This document shows, one piece after another, positions 43,743-55,917 of a stretch of DNA of 64,000 bases. Below the pieces are notes generated by a model, which was not told the origin of the DNA, did no database searches, and was given only the letters and a program-made list of their open reading frames with translations. Position numbers and translations under genes: made by a program. The DNA is from Stigmatella ashevillena (lineage in GTDB: Bacteria; Myxococcota; Myxococcia; Myxococcales; Myxococcaceae). The stretch covers positions 4,458,425 through 4,522,424 of the forward strand of contig NZ_JAQNDM010000002.1 of the NCBI RefSeq assembly GCF_028368975.1, in the 5' to 3' direction. Each line of letters starts with the position of its first letter. The first letter of the stretch is position 1.

Positions 43743-44620
43743 GGGCTCCATTTAGCGCGGGTGCTTCTGGTCTCGTGATACCGCTCGGGGTGCGGCCCGT
43801 AATGCCCCGATAGAGGCATCTTGTTCGCGGAGTCTTCCATCGACATTCCCGCCTTGGCGAAGATGCGGCGGAATCGCGGCGTCCACGGGCCACCGCGCGC
43901 GGTGGCCTTGTCGTTGCAGACGGTGGCGATGTGGTGCGTCTCGATGCAGGGGCCCGTGCCACCACTGCCACTGCCCCCCATCGTCATCGCGGTGGCTGCG
44001 ACCGTCACGCTCACGCCCTCCGCCGTCAGCGCGATCTCCTCCACCGAGCCCAACGCGGACGGCAAGATTCTCGCCGCGCCCTCGGCCTGCATGGCCACCT
44101 GCGCCGAGCCGGGCAGCGTCGGCACCTTCGCCGCGAACCGTTGCGCCGTCGAGCCAATGGCCGCCACCAGCAGCAGGGCCAACGCGCGCGCGGACTCTTG
44201 CCCGATGATCTTCCCGAACCTCTCGCCCGCCTCGCGGAGATCCTCGAAGGTGGTTGCGACCTTCACAACCTCCGTCAACTCAGCCCAGCCCGTCACGAGG
44301 TTGTGGAGCGTGTCGTAACCCACATACAGGAGCATCCCGACGCCCAACACCGCCACCAGCGCCGGAGCCACGGGGTTGAGGAGCAGGATCAGCAGCATGG
44401 AACCCAACGTCCACAGGGCCGCGCTGATGTCCAGGTAGCGCCCTGCTACCAGCGCGCCCCCGAGACAGTCGCCGTAGGAGTGATAGGCGCTCTGGCACCA
44501 GAGCCGATAGCGCTCCGCCAGCGCCAAGTCCTCTTGGGTCAACGTGCCGTCCCAGGGCTCACCCCCTGCGGGCACCAGCTTCTTATCCCGCTGAAGGTAG
44601 AGGTAATAGGAAGGGCCCAC
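43739..44620 (-). pseudogene. Truncated SitA-like toxin with AHH tip (locus C)
   Basis: The frame from GTG 44620 gives 293 residues. It aligns with the locus B toxin from YYLYLQRDKKLVPA onward (DCLGGALVAGRYLDI, FEDLREAGERFGKII, LPGSAQVAMQAEGAARILPS), but has no signal peptide, lacks about 35 residues of the chassis after RYLDI, and stops soon after HYGPHPERYHE, losing the about 45 residues that follow this motif in the locus B protein. The AHH core (ETHHIATVCNDK, RGGPWTPRFRRIFAKAGM) remains. No start codon upstream restores a lipoprotein signal. It looks like a displaced toxin tip retained beside its immunity gene; it could still be functional only after recombination with a chassis. Confidence 0.75.
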
Positions 44621-44665
44621 GGTAGCCGCTCGGGTATTCAGGACTGGAATGGCGCCATCTGCGCG

Positions 44666-45783
44666 TCAGGGGTCTCCGAACGTCTCTTCCCAGAGCTGTT
44701 TTCCTTCGGAAGAGAGACCGAAGGTCCACAGGTCCGTCTTGCCCGCGCCCTTGGAGGTCGTCACGCCCACGACCACGAGGCTCTCGTCCGCCAAGCGCAC
44801 GATGCCGTTGCCCATGTCGTTTCCGTCTCCCCCGTAGGTCTGCTGCCAGAGCAGTTGCCCGTTCGAGGAGAAGCGCCAGACCTTGGCCTCCCGGTCGACC
44901 AGCAGTTCCTTCCAAGCAAAGCCCGCCACGGCGACCCCTCCATCGGGAAGAACCGTCAGGGCTCGGCCTGCCTCCGCCTGGGAATCGCCGGGAACATGCT
45001 CCCAGAGGCGCTTGGTTGCTGCTCTGCCGAGACCCGGCCATCGGATTGCAAAAACAACAGCCTCGAAATGCCCAGACCGGTGGTCGAGGTCTCCGCAGTC
45101 CCCAGGACCGCCACACGCTGAGCGGGGAGCACCGCCAGGGCGGTGAGGTGCTCAAGCCGTGGGAGCTTCACGTCCCAGAGAGGCTCCCCCTGGGCATTCA
45201 CTCGCACCACCCAGCCCGCTCCGCCCTGTTCTCCCCCCGCGACGATGGAGCCATCCTCCAGCACTGAGACGGCCGTGAACCCGGTGAGTCCCTCGGGGCC
45301 CGGGGTCCGCTCCCAAAGCGTCTCTCCGTCCGGGGACAGCGCGAGAAGCCATCCTCGAAACCGGCCGACCGCGACCTGCTCTTCTCCTGCGACGATGAGC
45401 CCCCCGCCTGGCAGCAAGGCGATGGCCCGGCCCAGGGTGGCAGCCCCCAGCGCGCTCGTTCCGTAGACACGCTCCCAGCGAGGAGGCGGCGCCTTGTTGA
45501 ACTGGAGCACCCAGGCCTGGCGGACTCCCGCGCGCCGGGAGTGGGTCTGGCCGACCACCGAAAAGCCATTTCCGGCCGCAACGACCCCCTCGGCAGACTC
45601 GTGCCCCGTGCTGTTGCGCCGCTCGACGTCTCGCGCCCAATCCATGTCATCGTGTCCCATCGTGGGAGCCGGTCCCGCGCCCGTCCGGGACCAAAGCACC
45701 AGGGGCGCTGCGCTCAGCAAAGCCAAGGCGGCGAGCCCTGCCCTCCATCCGAGCCGCCTGGGAACACTGTTCACTGAGGGCAT
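44666..45783 (-). pseudogene. Beta-propeller repeat protein, frameshifted
   Basis: The N-terminal part runs from ATG 45783 (MPSVNSVPRRLGW, then one hydrophobic signal/anchor segment) through repeats such as GRAIALLPGGGLIVAGE and SPDGETLWERTPGPEG. It ends at a TGA at 44956, but in another frame the same repeat pattern continues without a gap (KRLWEHVPGDSQ, GRALTVLPDGGVAVAG, SSNGQLLWQQTYGGDGNDM, GKQLWEETFGDP) to 44666. A one-frame shift near 45010-45030 explains both parts; a sequencing error is possible. PQQ/DUF5648-like propellers of this kind are common exported myxobacterial proteins of unknown role. Confidence 0.75.
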
Positions 45784-46090
45784 TGTACTCACTAAAACCA
45801 GCTCTGCTCTTCGGTGACCCAGCGCTGACGCGGCAGGAGGCGCGGGAGGCAACAGGCTGAAGCGCTTGCAACCTGGCGGGTAGTGTGGCAGTTGCACTAC
45901 CCAGCATGGCGTGGCTGGAAACCGAAGAAGGACGTCGAAAGGCAGCGCCAAGCGGCGCTGCCCAGGGGAGCCAGCCAGGCAGTGCGGCACCGAGCCCAAG
46001 GCCTACCCGCGCGCGGCGGCCCTGGCGGCGCTCACCAATGAGCTTCCTCTCTTGCCGCACCTGGACGCGGCGCAGCCTTGAAAGGGCCCC
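45784..46090. other. Divergent interval, no secure gene
   Basis: This 307-bp gap lies between the propeller pseudogene and the gene at 46091. A possible short plus-strand frame from GTG 45911 to TGA 46081 ends AALTNELPLLPHLDAAQP, ten bases before the ATG of the next gene, but it lacks a ribosome site and a recognisable domain. No strong hairpin was seen. Confidence 0.4.
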
Positions 46091-46447
46091 ATGGCAGCGA
46101 AGATTTCCCAGACTCTCCTGGAGTATGCCGCTCCTCTGCTCCATCAGCTGCCACCGGAGGCCTCGCTTCAACAGCGGCAAGCCCTGCTTCAAATTGTCAT
46201 GACCGTCTGGAACGCGCTGGTCGTGGCGCAGTGGGTACACCAGGACATGCTGTCTGATCTCTACCGTCGAATGGAGACGCTGCCTACGCCCGACCGGACG
46301 CTGATGCGCACCTGGGTAGACACCCTCGTCGAGCGCAAGAAGCAGCACTTCGCGGATGACCTGCGTGCCGTGGGCCGCTGGGAACTGCGCCTGAGACCCA
46401 ACGGCCAAGTCTCTCTCTGGGCCGAGGCTCGCGACCCGCCTCGCTGA
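46091..46447 (+). CDS. Small hypothetical protein, helical
   Basis: A 118-residue soluble protein from ATG 46091, with GAAAGGG a few bases upstream. It is mostly helical (ISQTLLEYAAPLLHQL, QALLQIVMTVWNALVVAQWV, LMRTWVDTLVERKKQHFADD). Proteins with this ISxTLLEYAxPLL start and the TVWNA segment occur next to SEC-C or plasmid-like genes in other bacteria, but no function is known. The locus falls between the toxin region and the signalling genes. Confidence 0.7.
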   Translation: MAAKISQTLLEYAAPLLHQLPPEASLQQRQALLQIVMTVWNALVVAQWVHQDMLSDLYRRMETLPTPDRTLMRTWVDTLVERKKQHFADDLRAVGRWELRLRPNGQVSLWAEARDPPR

Positions 46448-46633
46448 ACCGGGTCCTCACGCCATCCTTCTCAACTCAGCATGCTCTGTTTCTTCCGACG
46501 CGTCAGGTCGACATCTGTCCACCTATTGACAGCCTCCCCTACCAAAAGGGCAATATCTCCAGGACGCGGGCGCGTGAATGCTCGCGGTTCGACCGCACGT
46601 GAGCTGAAGCACGGTCTGCGGGGGGGAGTTCAC

Positions 46634-48073
46634 ATGATGCGCCGTCGGACCTTCATGCCGCGAGCGGGGGCTGGACTGCCTGCCTATGCCCTGTCTGGGG
46701 TGTTGCCCTTTCTCGCGCTGGTCCTGTCCCTGCTGTCTTTGCCCGGCCAGTACGCCGACGCCCTCCCACTCACGTTCGTTCCGGGGTTGCTGATCCTCGG
46801 AAGCCTCGCGGTGCTGCACAGCGTCTCCACGCGCCTGAACGCTCCGGCGCCCAACCCCTCCCGCCACCGGGTGGAGCGCGTCGAGGCCCTCTTCACCGCC
46901 GTCGGCCGCGCCCTGTCCTCGGTCCAGTCGCCCGAGATGCTCACCGCCGCCCTGTCGCGCATTTGTGTCCCCGAGGCGGCCGATGCCTGCCTCCTGTTCG
47001 TCCCTGGCGAAGAGGGGAGCCCGAAGGCCGTGGCCTCCGCCCACGCCTGTGTGGAGTTGGAGCCGCGCCTGGGGGATCTCGCGCGCCTGCTGGCCGCCAG
47101 CCGGGAGGGCCGCGTCGCCCGCGCGCTGAGCACCGGCCAGGGCCAGCGCTTCGACCGGGGAGCCCTGGAGCGCCTGTCCCGAGAGACGCCCGAGGGCCAG
47201 TTCCTCCAGGCATTCGGGGTGCGCTCCTGCCTCATCGTTCCTTTGGCCGTGGGGCCGCAGGTGCTCGGCGTCCTCGTCCTGATGTCCACCCACCCTCGGC
47301 ACAGCTACAGCGCGGTGGACCAGGCCTTCATGGAGGAGCTGGCCGGCCGCGCCGCCCTCACGCTGGACAACGCCCGGCTCCGGGCCGAGGCCCAGCGCAT
47401 GCTCGAGTTCATTGGCGTCGCGGCGCATGATCTCGGCAACCCGCTGTGCGCCCTCCAGCTCCGCCTGCGCCGGCTGCGCTCCGCCGCGGCCCAGGCCGAG
47501 GGCCGGCTGGGCGAGGGGCTCGTCCACGCGGAGCAGGAGACGCGGAGGCTCGGGCAGCTCGTGCACAACATGCTGGACCTGTCCCAGCTGGGCTCAGGCT
47601 CCCTCACCCTGGAGCCAGAGCCCCTGGACCTGTCCCAACTGGTCCACCAGCTCGCCGAGCGCCACATGGACCAGGCCCATGCCAGCGGGTGCACGCTCAC
47701 CGTGGACGCCGGTCCTAGCACCCCGGGGCATTGGGATCGGCTGCGCCTGGAGCGCGTGTTGACCAACCTGCTGAGCAATGCCTTCAAGTTCGGCCGCGGC
47801 GCCCCCGTGCGGATCAGCGTCCACGACGAAGCGCACCACACCGTGCTGCGCGTCAAGGACCACGGCATCGGCATTGCCCCCGAGGCCCAGCAGCGCATCT
47901 TCGGCCGCTTCGAGCGGGCCCCCAGCACCGAGCGCCAGGCGGGCGTCGGCCTCGGCCTCTACATCGTCCGCCAGCTCGTCCAGGCCCATGGCGGCGCCAT
48001 CCGCGTCTCCAGCCAGCCCGGGCACGGCACGGAGTTCACCGTTTCCCTCCCGCACCCCACTCCGCGGATGTAG
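46634..48073 (+). CDS. GAF-domain sensor histidine kinase
   Basis: A 479-residue kinase from ATG 46634, with GGGGGAG at correct spacing (the frame is open further upstream without signal). Two N-terminal hydrophobic segments near residues 15-35 and 48-65 anchor it. A GAF domain covers about 85-245 (LFTAVGRALSSVQSPEML, SCLIVPLAVGPQVLGVLVLMS). The dimerisation box is FIGVAAHDLGNPLCALQL; then come N box NLLSNAFKFG, G1 DHGIGIAP and G2 GVGLGLYIV. No response regulator is adjacent on the same strand until 54284. The 281 bases after it are AT-rich with no gene. Confidence 0.93.
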   Translation: MMRRRTFMPRAGAGLPAYALSGVLPFLALVLSLLSLPGQYADALPLTFVPGLLILGSLAVLHSVSTRLNAPAPNPSRHRVERVEALFTAVGRALSSVQSPEMLTAALSRICVPEAADACLLFVPGEEGSPKAVASAHACVELEPRLGDLARLLAASREGRVARALSTGQGQRFDRGALERLSRETPEGQFLQAFGVRSCLIVPLAVGPQVLGVLVLMSTHPRHSYSAVDQAFMEELAGRAALTLDNARLRAEAQRMLEFIGVAAHDLGNPLCALQLRLRRLRSAAAQAEGRLGEGLVHAEQETRRLGQLVHNMLDLSQLGSGSLTLEPEPLDLSQLVHQLAERHMDQAHASGCTLTVDAGPSTPGHWDRLRLERVLTNLLSNAFKFGRGAPVRISVHDEAHHTVLRVKDHGIGIAPEAQQRIFGRFERAPSTERQAGVGLGLYIVRQLVQAHGGAIRVSSQPGHGTEFTVSLPHPTPRM

Positions 48074-48354
48074 GGCCGCGTACGGAAGTTGCCTCCTGAA
48101 CGGTGTCTCATTCCTATGTAAAGACAAAAATACATTTTGAATAAACCCGCTGTTCAACGGGCTAGAACTATTTCTCATTTTCTTGTGTCATTCCGTTAGA
48201 AGCGGATATTATTGGTGTGGCTCGAACCGGCCTCTCCCAGCGACACCGGCGAGACGACTTCCACCTACCTTCAGCGACATCTCGGGGGTGCGAAATCGGC
48301 TCAGGGAGGCCTGGGCGCATTCCGCGCCCAAGTGAGAGTGGAGGAGGGGCCACC
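48074..48354. other. AT-rich intergenic region before the cytochrome operon
   Basis: About 280 bases without a gene. The part at 48105-48205 is strikingly AT-rich for this genome, with AAAGACAAAAATACATTTTG and a small CCCG/CGGG hairpin near 48147-48164. It is the likely promoter region of the cytochrome-to-methyltransferase unit and may terminate the upstream kinase. Confidence 0.45.
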
Positions 48355-50190
48355 ATGCGTGGAACGACGGCACCGACGGCGGCGAAGGGCAATGCTCCTG
48401 CATCAGGGGCCTCCACGCTGGGTGTGCTCCTGTTGGCACTGCTGACAAGCGTCGGCTGCGGCGGACCCGAGGCGCTCTCCGAAGGCGTCTCCGAAGGCGC
48501 TGGGGAAGCGTGGGCCCACGGGGCGCAGGCGCTCTCGGAGGGCACCGCGCCGCGCTCTTCTCCTCAGACGGCCCTCGGGGTGGCGCTGGAGGTGGAGGAT
48601 GGGGAGCCCATGCCGCTGCGCGTGCGCGCGGGGCAGAGCATCTACATCAACCAGATCGACATCCGCTCCAGCGTGGCCGCGTCGAAGGACGAGGGGCTCG
48701 CGGGCCTGGTGCGCACGGGCGACTTCGCCGGGCTGGGCTGGCTGGGCGTGAAGCAGGTGGAGCAGGAGTTCGAGCTGCTGGGCAGCGAAGAGGGCTACAA
48801 GCGCCGCCGCTTCTACCGCAACGCGGCGTGGATGAACCTGCCCAGTTCCTTCTTCGTGGAGCCGGTGGACGAGTACGGCCGACTCACCGGCCTGCCCATC
48901 CTTCTGAACGCGGGCCAGAACGACAAGCGCCAGGACACCGATGACTTCTTCGTGCGCCGCTTCCGCGCCATCCAGTGGACGTATGACTGCCCGGCGCTCC
49001 AGAACTGCGCCGGGGCGTCGAACTACCTGGAGGAGGCACTGCTGGAGCTGCGCAACGCCCGCACGCAGGCCAAGCAGAAGACCCTGACGCTCAACTCCCG
49101 CACCAAGGCCCTGCGCCTGCGCTGGACGCTGCGCCCCTTTTCCGCGTACACCATCCCCGTGGAGCAAGTGGCCCAGCCGGCGTATGACTACGGCTTCTCC
49201 ATGGACGTGTCGCCCGTGACGCCGCCCCTCAAGGATGGCACCTACGCGCCTGGCACGGCCATCCAGTTCCGGCTCACCCTGAAGGATGGTTCTGGCAAGC
49301 GGCTCCACCCAGTGGGTTGGCTTCCGGCATATAATGATGTCATCTTTGGCGAGAACGAGGCGGGCATTCAGTACTACCGCGCCTTCTTCGACCCGACCGC
49401 GACGTACTACCGGAGGAAGCACCGCGAACGCATGATGATCGCGCAGATCATGGGGCCGGCGCAGCGCATCCAGCCCATCCGCTCCATCATCGATATGGAG
49501 GCGTTCCTCGCCCCCGAGACCGACGTGCAGACCATCAGCACGGCCGCGCGGGACGGCGTCTTCTCCCAGTTCCGGACCTTCCCTCCCGCCAACCAGCTCT
49601 TTGGCGGTGCGTTCGATCCCATGCACGTGGGCTGGGCCGCTCCGGTGAGCGACACCTGGAGCTTCCAGATTCCCGCCAACGCCGAGCCCGGCACCTACCT
49701 GGTCACCGTCAAGGGCCGCCGTGTGTACCTGGGGGAGGACATTCCCTACAGCAAGACGGTCGAAATCCAGGTGGGCACGAAGCAGAAGACCCAGCCGGTG
49801 CTGACCACGGGCCCGTGCAACACCTGCCACAGCGAGGGCGGAGAGCTGGGCACGGTGCTGCATGGCAACGACAACCGCGGCGCGTGCGCCGCGTGCCACG
49901 CGCCCCTGGGCTTCGAGTTGGAGGGCCCCGTCTTCGTCCGGGTGCACTTCATCCACAGCCGCTCGGACCGCATTGGCGCCGCCGTAGCGCAGTGCAGCAA
50001 GTGCCACCTGGCCAAGGAGAGCGTGCAGCGCGCCAGCAAGGCGGCGTGCCTCTCGTGCCACACGAGCTATCCCAAGAGCCACGAGCAACAGTTTGGGCCC
50101 ATCACGAGCATGTATGTGGGCGGTGGCCGCGAGTCCTTCCAGCAGTGCACCAGTACCTGCCACACTACACACCCGCAGAGCGGCCTCTAG
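48355..50190 (+). CDS. Multihaem c-type cytochrome lipoprotein
   Basis: A 612-residue exported protein from ATG 48355 (ribosome site GGAGGAGGGG). The signal peptide ends VGCGG, so it is lipidated. Four CXXCH haem sites sit in the last 130 residues (CNTCH, CAACH, CSKCH, CLSCH); a fifth site, CTSTCH, has three residues between the cysteines. The N-terminal about 460 residues are beta-rich with no known family (IYINQIDIRSSVAAS, YRNAAWMNLPSSFFVEP). It would transfer electrons in the periplasm or at the cell surface. The FIST gene begins 30 bases later on the same strand. Confidence 0.9.
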   Translation: MRGTTAPTAAKGNAPASGASTLGVLLLALLTSVGCGGPEALSEGVSEGAGEAWAHGAQALSEGTAPRSSPQTALGVALEVEDGEPMPLRVRAGQSIYINQIDIRSSVAASKDEGLAGLVRTGDFAGLGWLGVKQVEQEFELLGSEEGYKRRRFYRNAAWMNLPSSFFVEPVDEYGRLTGLPILLNAGQNDKRQDTDDFFVRRFRAIQWTYDCPALQNCAGASNYLEEALLELRNARTQAKQKTLTLNSRTKALRLRWTLRPFSAYTIPVEQVAQPAYDYGFSMDVSPVTPPLKDGTYAPGTAIQFRLTLKDGSGKRLHPVGWLPAYNDVIFGENEAGIQYYRAFFDPTATYYRRKHRERMMIAQIMGPAQRIQPIRSIIDMEAFLAPETDVQTISTAARDGVFSQFRTFPPANQLFGGAFDPMHVGWAAPVSDTWSFQIPANAEPGTYLVTVKGRRVYLGEDIPYSKTVEIQVGTKQKTQPVLTTGPCNTCHSEGGELGTVLHGNDNRGACAACHAPLGFELEGPVFVRVHFIHSRSDRIGAAVAQCSKCHLAKESVQRASKAACLSCHTSYPKSHEQQFGPITSMYVGGGRESFQQCTSTCHTTHPQSGL

Positions 50191-50220
50191 CCGCCTGCTC
50201 CACTCTTTTGGAGGTTCTCC

Positions 50221-51384
50221 ATGGCGCAAGTGAAGATGCAGACGGCTCGAACCACGTTGAAGGAGCCGGTCGCAGCCGCGGAGGACCTGTTCAAACAGTT
50301 GGGGGGCGTCGTCCCCAAGTTGGTGATGATGTACGCCTCGCGTGAGCGGGACCAGGTGGCCCTCAACCGCGCCGTGCGAGAGCGGCTGCCCAAGGGCTGC
50401 CGCCTGGTGGGCTCCACCACCGGCGGCGAGCTGGACAACACCGGCATCTACTACGGCAGCGTGGTGCTCGGCGCGCTCTGGGGCGACTTCGACGTGGGCA
50501 TCGGCCTGGGCACCGGCCTCACCAATGATGCGGTCTCCTCCGGCGGCGCCGCCATCAAGCGCGCGTGCGAGGAGCTGGGGGTGCGCCAGAGCGACCTGGA
50601 TCCGCGCAAGTACGTGGGCCTCGTGATTGACGACGGCTTCCGCTACAAGAAGGAGGAGCTGCTGCTGGGCATCCTCGAGAAGAACCAGACGCTGGTGCTC
50701 GTGGGCGGCGGCGCCAGCGACGACAACCGCGATCCGGCCAAGCAGTCCGCGCTCCTGCACGTGGATGGCGAGGTGGCCACCGACTCGGTGCTGGTGGCCC
50801 TGTTCCGCACCAACGCCCCGTGGGGCGCGCTGCGCTCGCACTGGTACATCCCCACCAACGAGCGGATGACCATCACCAAGGTGGACGAGACGCACACGCG
50901 CGCCCTGGAGATCGACAACAAGCCCGCGGTCCTGCGCTACGCCGAGATGCTCGGGGTGGAGCCGACCGACCTGGAGTTCGGCACCCCGAAAGGTTTCGCC
51001 GTGCGCCCCACGGCCCTTAAAGTGGGCCGCGAGTACTTCATTCGCACCCCCTGGAAGCCCATTCTGGAGGACAACTCCATCCTCTTCGCCAACCTATTGG
51101 AGGAGGGCAGCGAGCTGGAACTGATGAAGTTGGGTGACATGGCCGGCATGACCAAGCAGTTCTTCGCCGAGGAGTTGCCGCGCCGCGTCCAGAACCCCCA
51201 GGCCGCCCTCTTGTTCCACTGCGGTGGGCGCATGTGGTACGCGCACGCCACAGGTAAGGTCCCCGAGCTGGCCGAGACCTTGCGTTCGGCCCCCACGGCG
51301 GCTGGAATGAATGTGCACTTCGAGATCTACTCGGGGTTCCACATCAACACCACGCTGACCGTCTTGGCGTTCGGATCCAATTAG
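50221..51384 (+). CDS. FIST-domain ligand sensor protein
   Basis: A 387-residue soluble protein from ATG 50221 (ribosome site TTGGAGG). FIST N and C domains fill the sequence: VVPKLVMMYASRERDQVA, LPKGCRLVGSTTGGEL, LVLVGGGASDDN, then WYIPTNERMTITKV, LEFGTPKGFAVRP and AALLFHCGGRMWYA. FIST domains are proposed to bind small ligands such as amino acids and often partner with two-component kinases. The next gene, a hybrid kinase, starts at the base after its stop, so FIST probably feeds that kinase. Confidence 0.9.
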   Translation: MAQVKMQTARTTLKEPVAAAEDLFKQLGGVVPKLVMMYASRERDQVALNRAVRERLPKGCRLVGSTTGGELDNTGIYYGSVVLGALWGDFDVGIGLGTGLTNDAVSSGGAAIKRACEELGVRQSDLDPRKYVGLVIDDGFRYKKEELLLGILEKNQTLVLVGGGASDDNRDPAKQSALLHVDGEVATDSVLVALFRTNAPWGALRSHWYIPTNERMTITKVDETHTRALEIDNKPAVLRYAEMLGVEPTDLEFGTPKGFAVRPTALKVGREYFIRTPWKPILEDNSILFANLLEEGSELELMKLGDMAGMTKQFFAEELPRRVQNPQAALLFHCGGRMWYAHATGKVPELAETLRSAPTAAGMNVHFEIYSGFHINTTLTVLAFGSN

Positions 51385-54283
<2,899 letters not shown>

Positions 54284-54291
<8 letters not shown>

Positions 54292-54688
54292 GGGGAAGTT
54301 GCGCGTCCTGGTCGTGGATGATGATCCCGACCTGCTGGACCTGGTGGCGCGCTCGCTGAGCGCCCATGGCATCGAGGTGGAGACCCACCCCTCGGCCCTG
54401 GGCGTCTCCAACCGCGTCCGGGACACTGTCCCGGACGTGGTCCTCATCGATGTGAACTTTCCCGCCGCCGCCCTCAAGGGCGACAAGGTGGTGTCCCTGG
54501 CGCGGGTCAGTGCGCCGCGGGACACCCGCTTCATCTTGTATTCGGCCTCCGATGAGGCCCAGCTGCGCTCGCTCGCTCTGTCCTCGGGCGCGGATGGCTA
54601 CCTGTCCAAGAGTGTCCAGGGCGCCGAATTGGCGCGGAAGATTCACTCGTTCCGCCTCCTGCCGCGCCCCGCCGTCGTTCCTGTTTGA
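54284..54688 (+). CDS. Single-domain response regulator
   Basis: A 134-residue receiver with no output domain from ATG 54284, overlapping the last eight bases of the hybrid kinase. Acidic residues VVDDDPDLLDL, acceptor Asp in VVLIDVNFP, and Lys in YLSKSVQG are intact. A CheY-like shuttle for phosphate from the upstream hybrid kinase is likely. The TDO-family gene begins 71 bases after its stop. Confidence 0.93.
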
Positions 54689-54759
54689 CGTTCCGTTCCC
54701 CCTTTCCGGCTGTCCGACTTCCCTCGAATTGCCAGTGCTCTCCCGGAGGGCCCCCCGTC

Positions 54760-55917
54760 GTGCGCACCCCCGACTACAGTGAGGCTGAAAAACTACGGCG
54801 CCAATTGGAGTCGCCGATGTTCAACGCGCTTCTGAAGAAGTGGGTCGGCAAAGGAGAACTCGATTACGAGGTCTACCTGAAGACGCCGACGCTGCTGAAT
54901 CTGCAGACGCCGTCCGAGCAGCTCGTCCACCATGACGAGTTGCTCTTCCAGTTGACGCACCAGGCGCAAGAGCTGTGGCTCAAGCTGGTCTCCATGGAGG
55001 CCGTCGAAGTCGTGGCGGAGATGGATGGCGACCTGCTCTGGCCCGCCACGGGCAGACTGGAGCGGATGCTGCGCGCCATGCGCTGCCTGGTGGCGGAGAT
55101 GAACATCCTGGAGACGATGACTCCGGACACCTACCAGATCATCCGCCGCAGCCTCGGCAACGGCAGCGGACAGGAGTCTCCGGGCTACAACGCGCTGCGC
55201 CTGGCGGCCGATGGGCTGGAGGCGGCGCTGGAGCGGGTGCTGACACGGCGCCAGCTGCGGCTGCTCGACGTCTACAAAGTCGGGGCCTACGGCGCCGAGG
55301 ACCTGAAGCGCGTGTGCGAGCAGCTGGTGGACCTGGACGAGCTGTTCCAGAACTGGCTGTACACGCACTACCAGATGGTCCGCCGCATCATCGGCGTGGA
55401 CCGGTCCATCAAGGCGCTGGACGGCCTGCCCACGCAGGTGCTGGCGGGCCGCATGACGCTGCCGCTCTTCCGCAAGCTGTGGGAGGTGCGCGTGGAGATG
55501 ACCAACGCGTGGAAGCGGGACGGCGGGTACCAGCCCGGCGTGCACCGCCCCAACGATGGCACCGCGCCGGTGGCCGGCCAAGGCGTGCCCCCGAGCGCGC
55601 CGCCCATCTCCCCGCCCCCGCCCCCCGCGGTGCTCCCGCCGCCCGTGACGGTGGCCGCGGTGGCGCCGAGCCAGGCCCCCTCGGATGATCCCTGGTCCAA
55701 GCCCGAGCCGCCCACCTCCCGCCGGGGCTTCGGGGACCCGACCACGGCGACGCCGCCGCCCATTCCGGCCGCGACCCCCGCCTCGGAAGATCCGTGGTCG
55801 AGGCCCGAGCCGCCCACCTCCCGCCGTACCCCCGCCTCGTCCGAGGAAGAGTCCTCCAGTTCGCCGGAGGCCGACGCCCGGCTCACCCGCCCCCCGAAGG
55901 CCCAGGGACAGTTCTGA
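54760..55917 (+). CDS. Tryptophan 2,3-dioxygenase-family haem protein with a Pro-rich tail
   Basis: A 385-residue protein from GTG 54760, with CGGAGGG nine bases upstream. Residues 1-270 match the TDO/IDO family: FQLTHQAQELWLKLV (distal-side His), RRSLGNGSGQESPGYNALRL, and WLYTHYQMVRRIIG with the proximal haem His. The usual GTGGSSG loop after the proximal His is replaced by DRSIKALDGLPTQVLAGR, so the substrate may not be tryptophan. The last about 110 residues are Pro/Ser-rich with a DPWSKPEPPTSRR motif twice; TDO normally ends near residue 280. It overlaps the next gene (TGATG). TDO cleaves the indole ring of tryptophan to N-formylkynurenine. Confidence 0.85.
   Translation: MRTPDYSEAEKLRRQLESPMFNALLKKWVGKGELDYEVYLKTPTLLNLQTPSEQLVHHDELLFQLTHQAQELWLKLVSMEAVEVVAEMDGDLLWPATGRLERMLRAMRCLVAEMNILETMTPDTYQIIRRSLGNGSGQESPGYNALRLAADGLEAALERVLTRRQLRLLDVYKVGAYGAEDLKRVCEQLVDLDELFQNWLYTHYQMVRRIIGVDRSIKALDGLPTQVLAGRMTLPLFRKLWEVRVEMTNAWKRDGGYQPGVHRPNDGTAPVAGQGVPPSAPPISPPPPPAVLPPPVTVAAVAPSQAPSDDPWSKPEPPTSRRGFGDPTTATPPPIPAATPASEDPWSRPEPPTSRRTPASSEEESSSSPEADARLTRPPKAQGQF

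Noticed and set aside
46481-46633. N-terminal extension of the GAF histidine kinase
   Set aside because: The frame is open, but the added residues are basic and unlike a signal, and the ATG at 46634 has a well-placed ribosome site.
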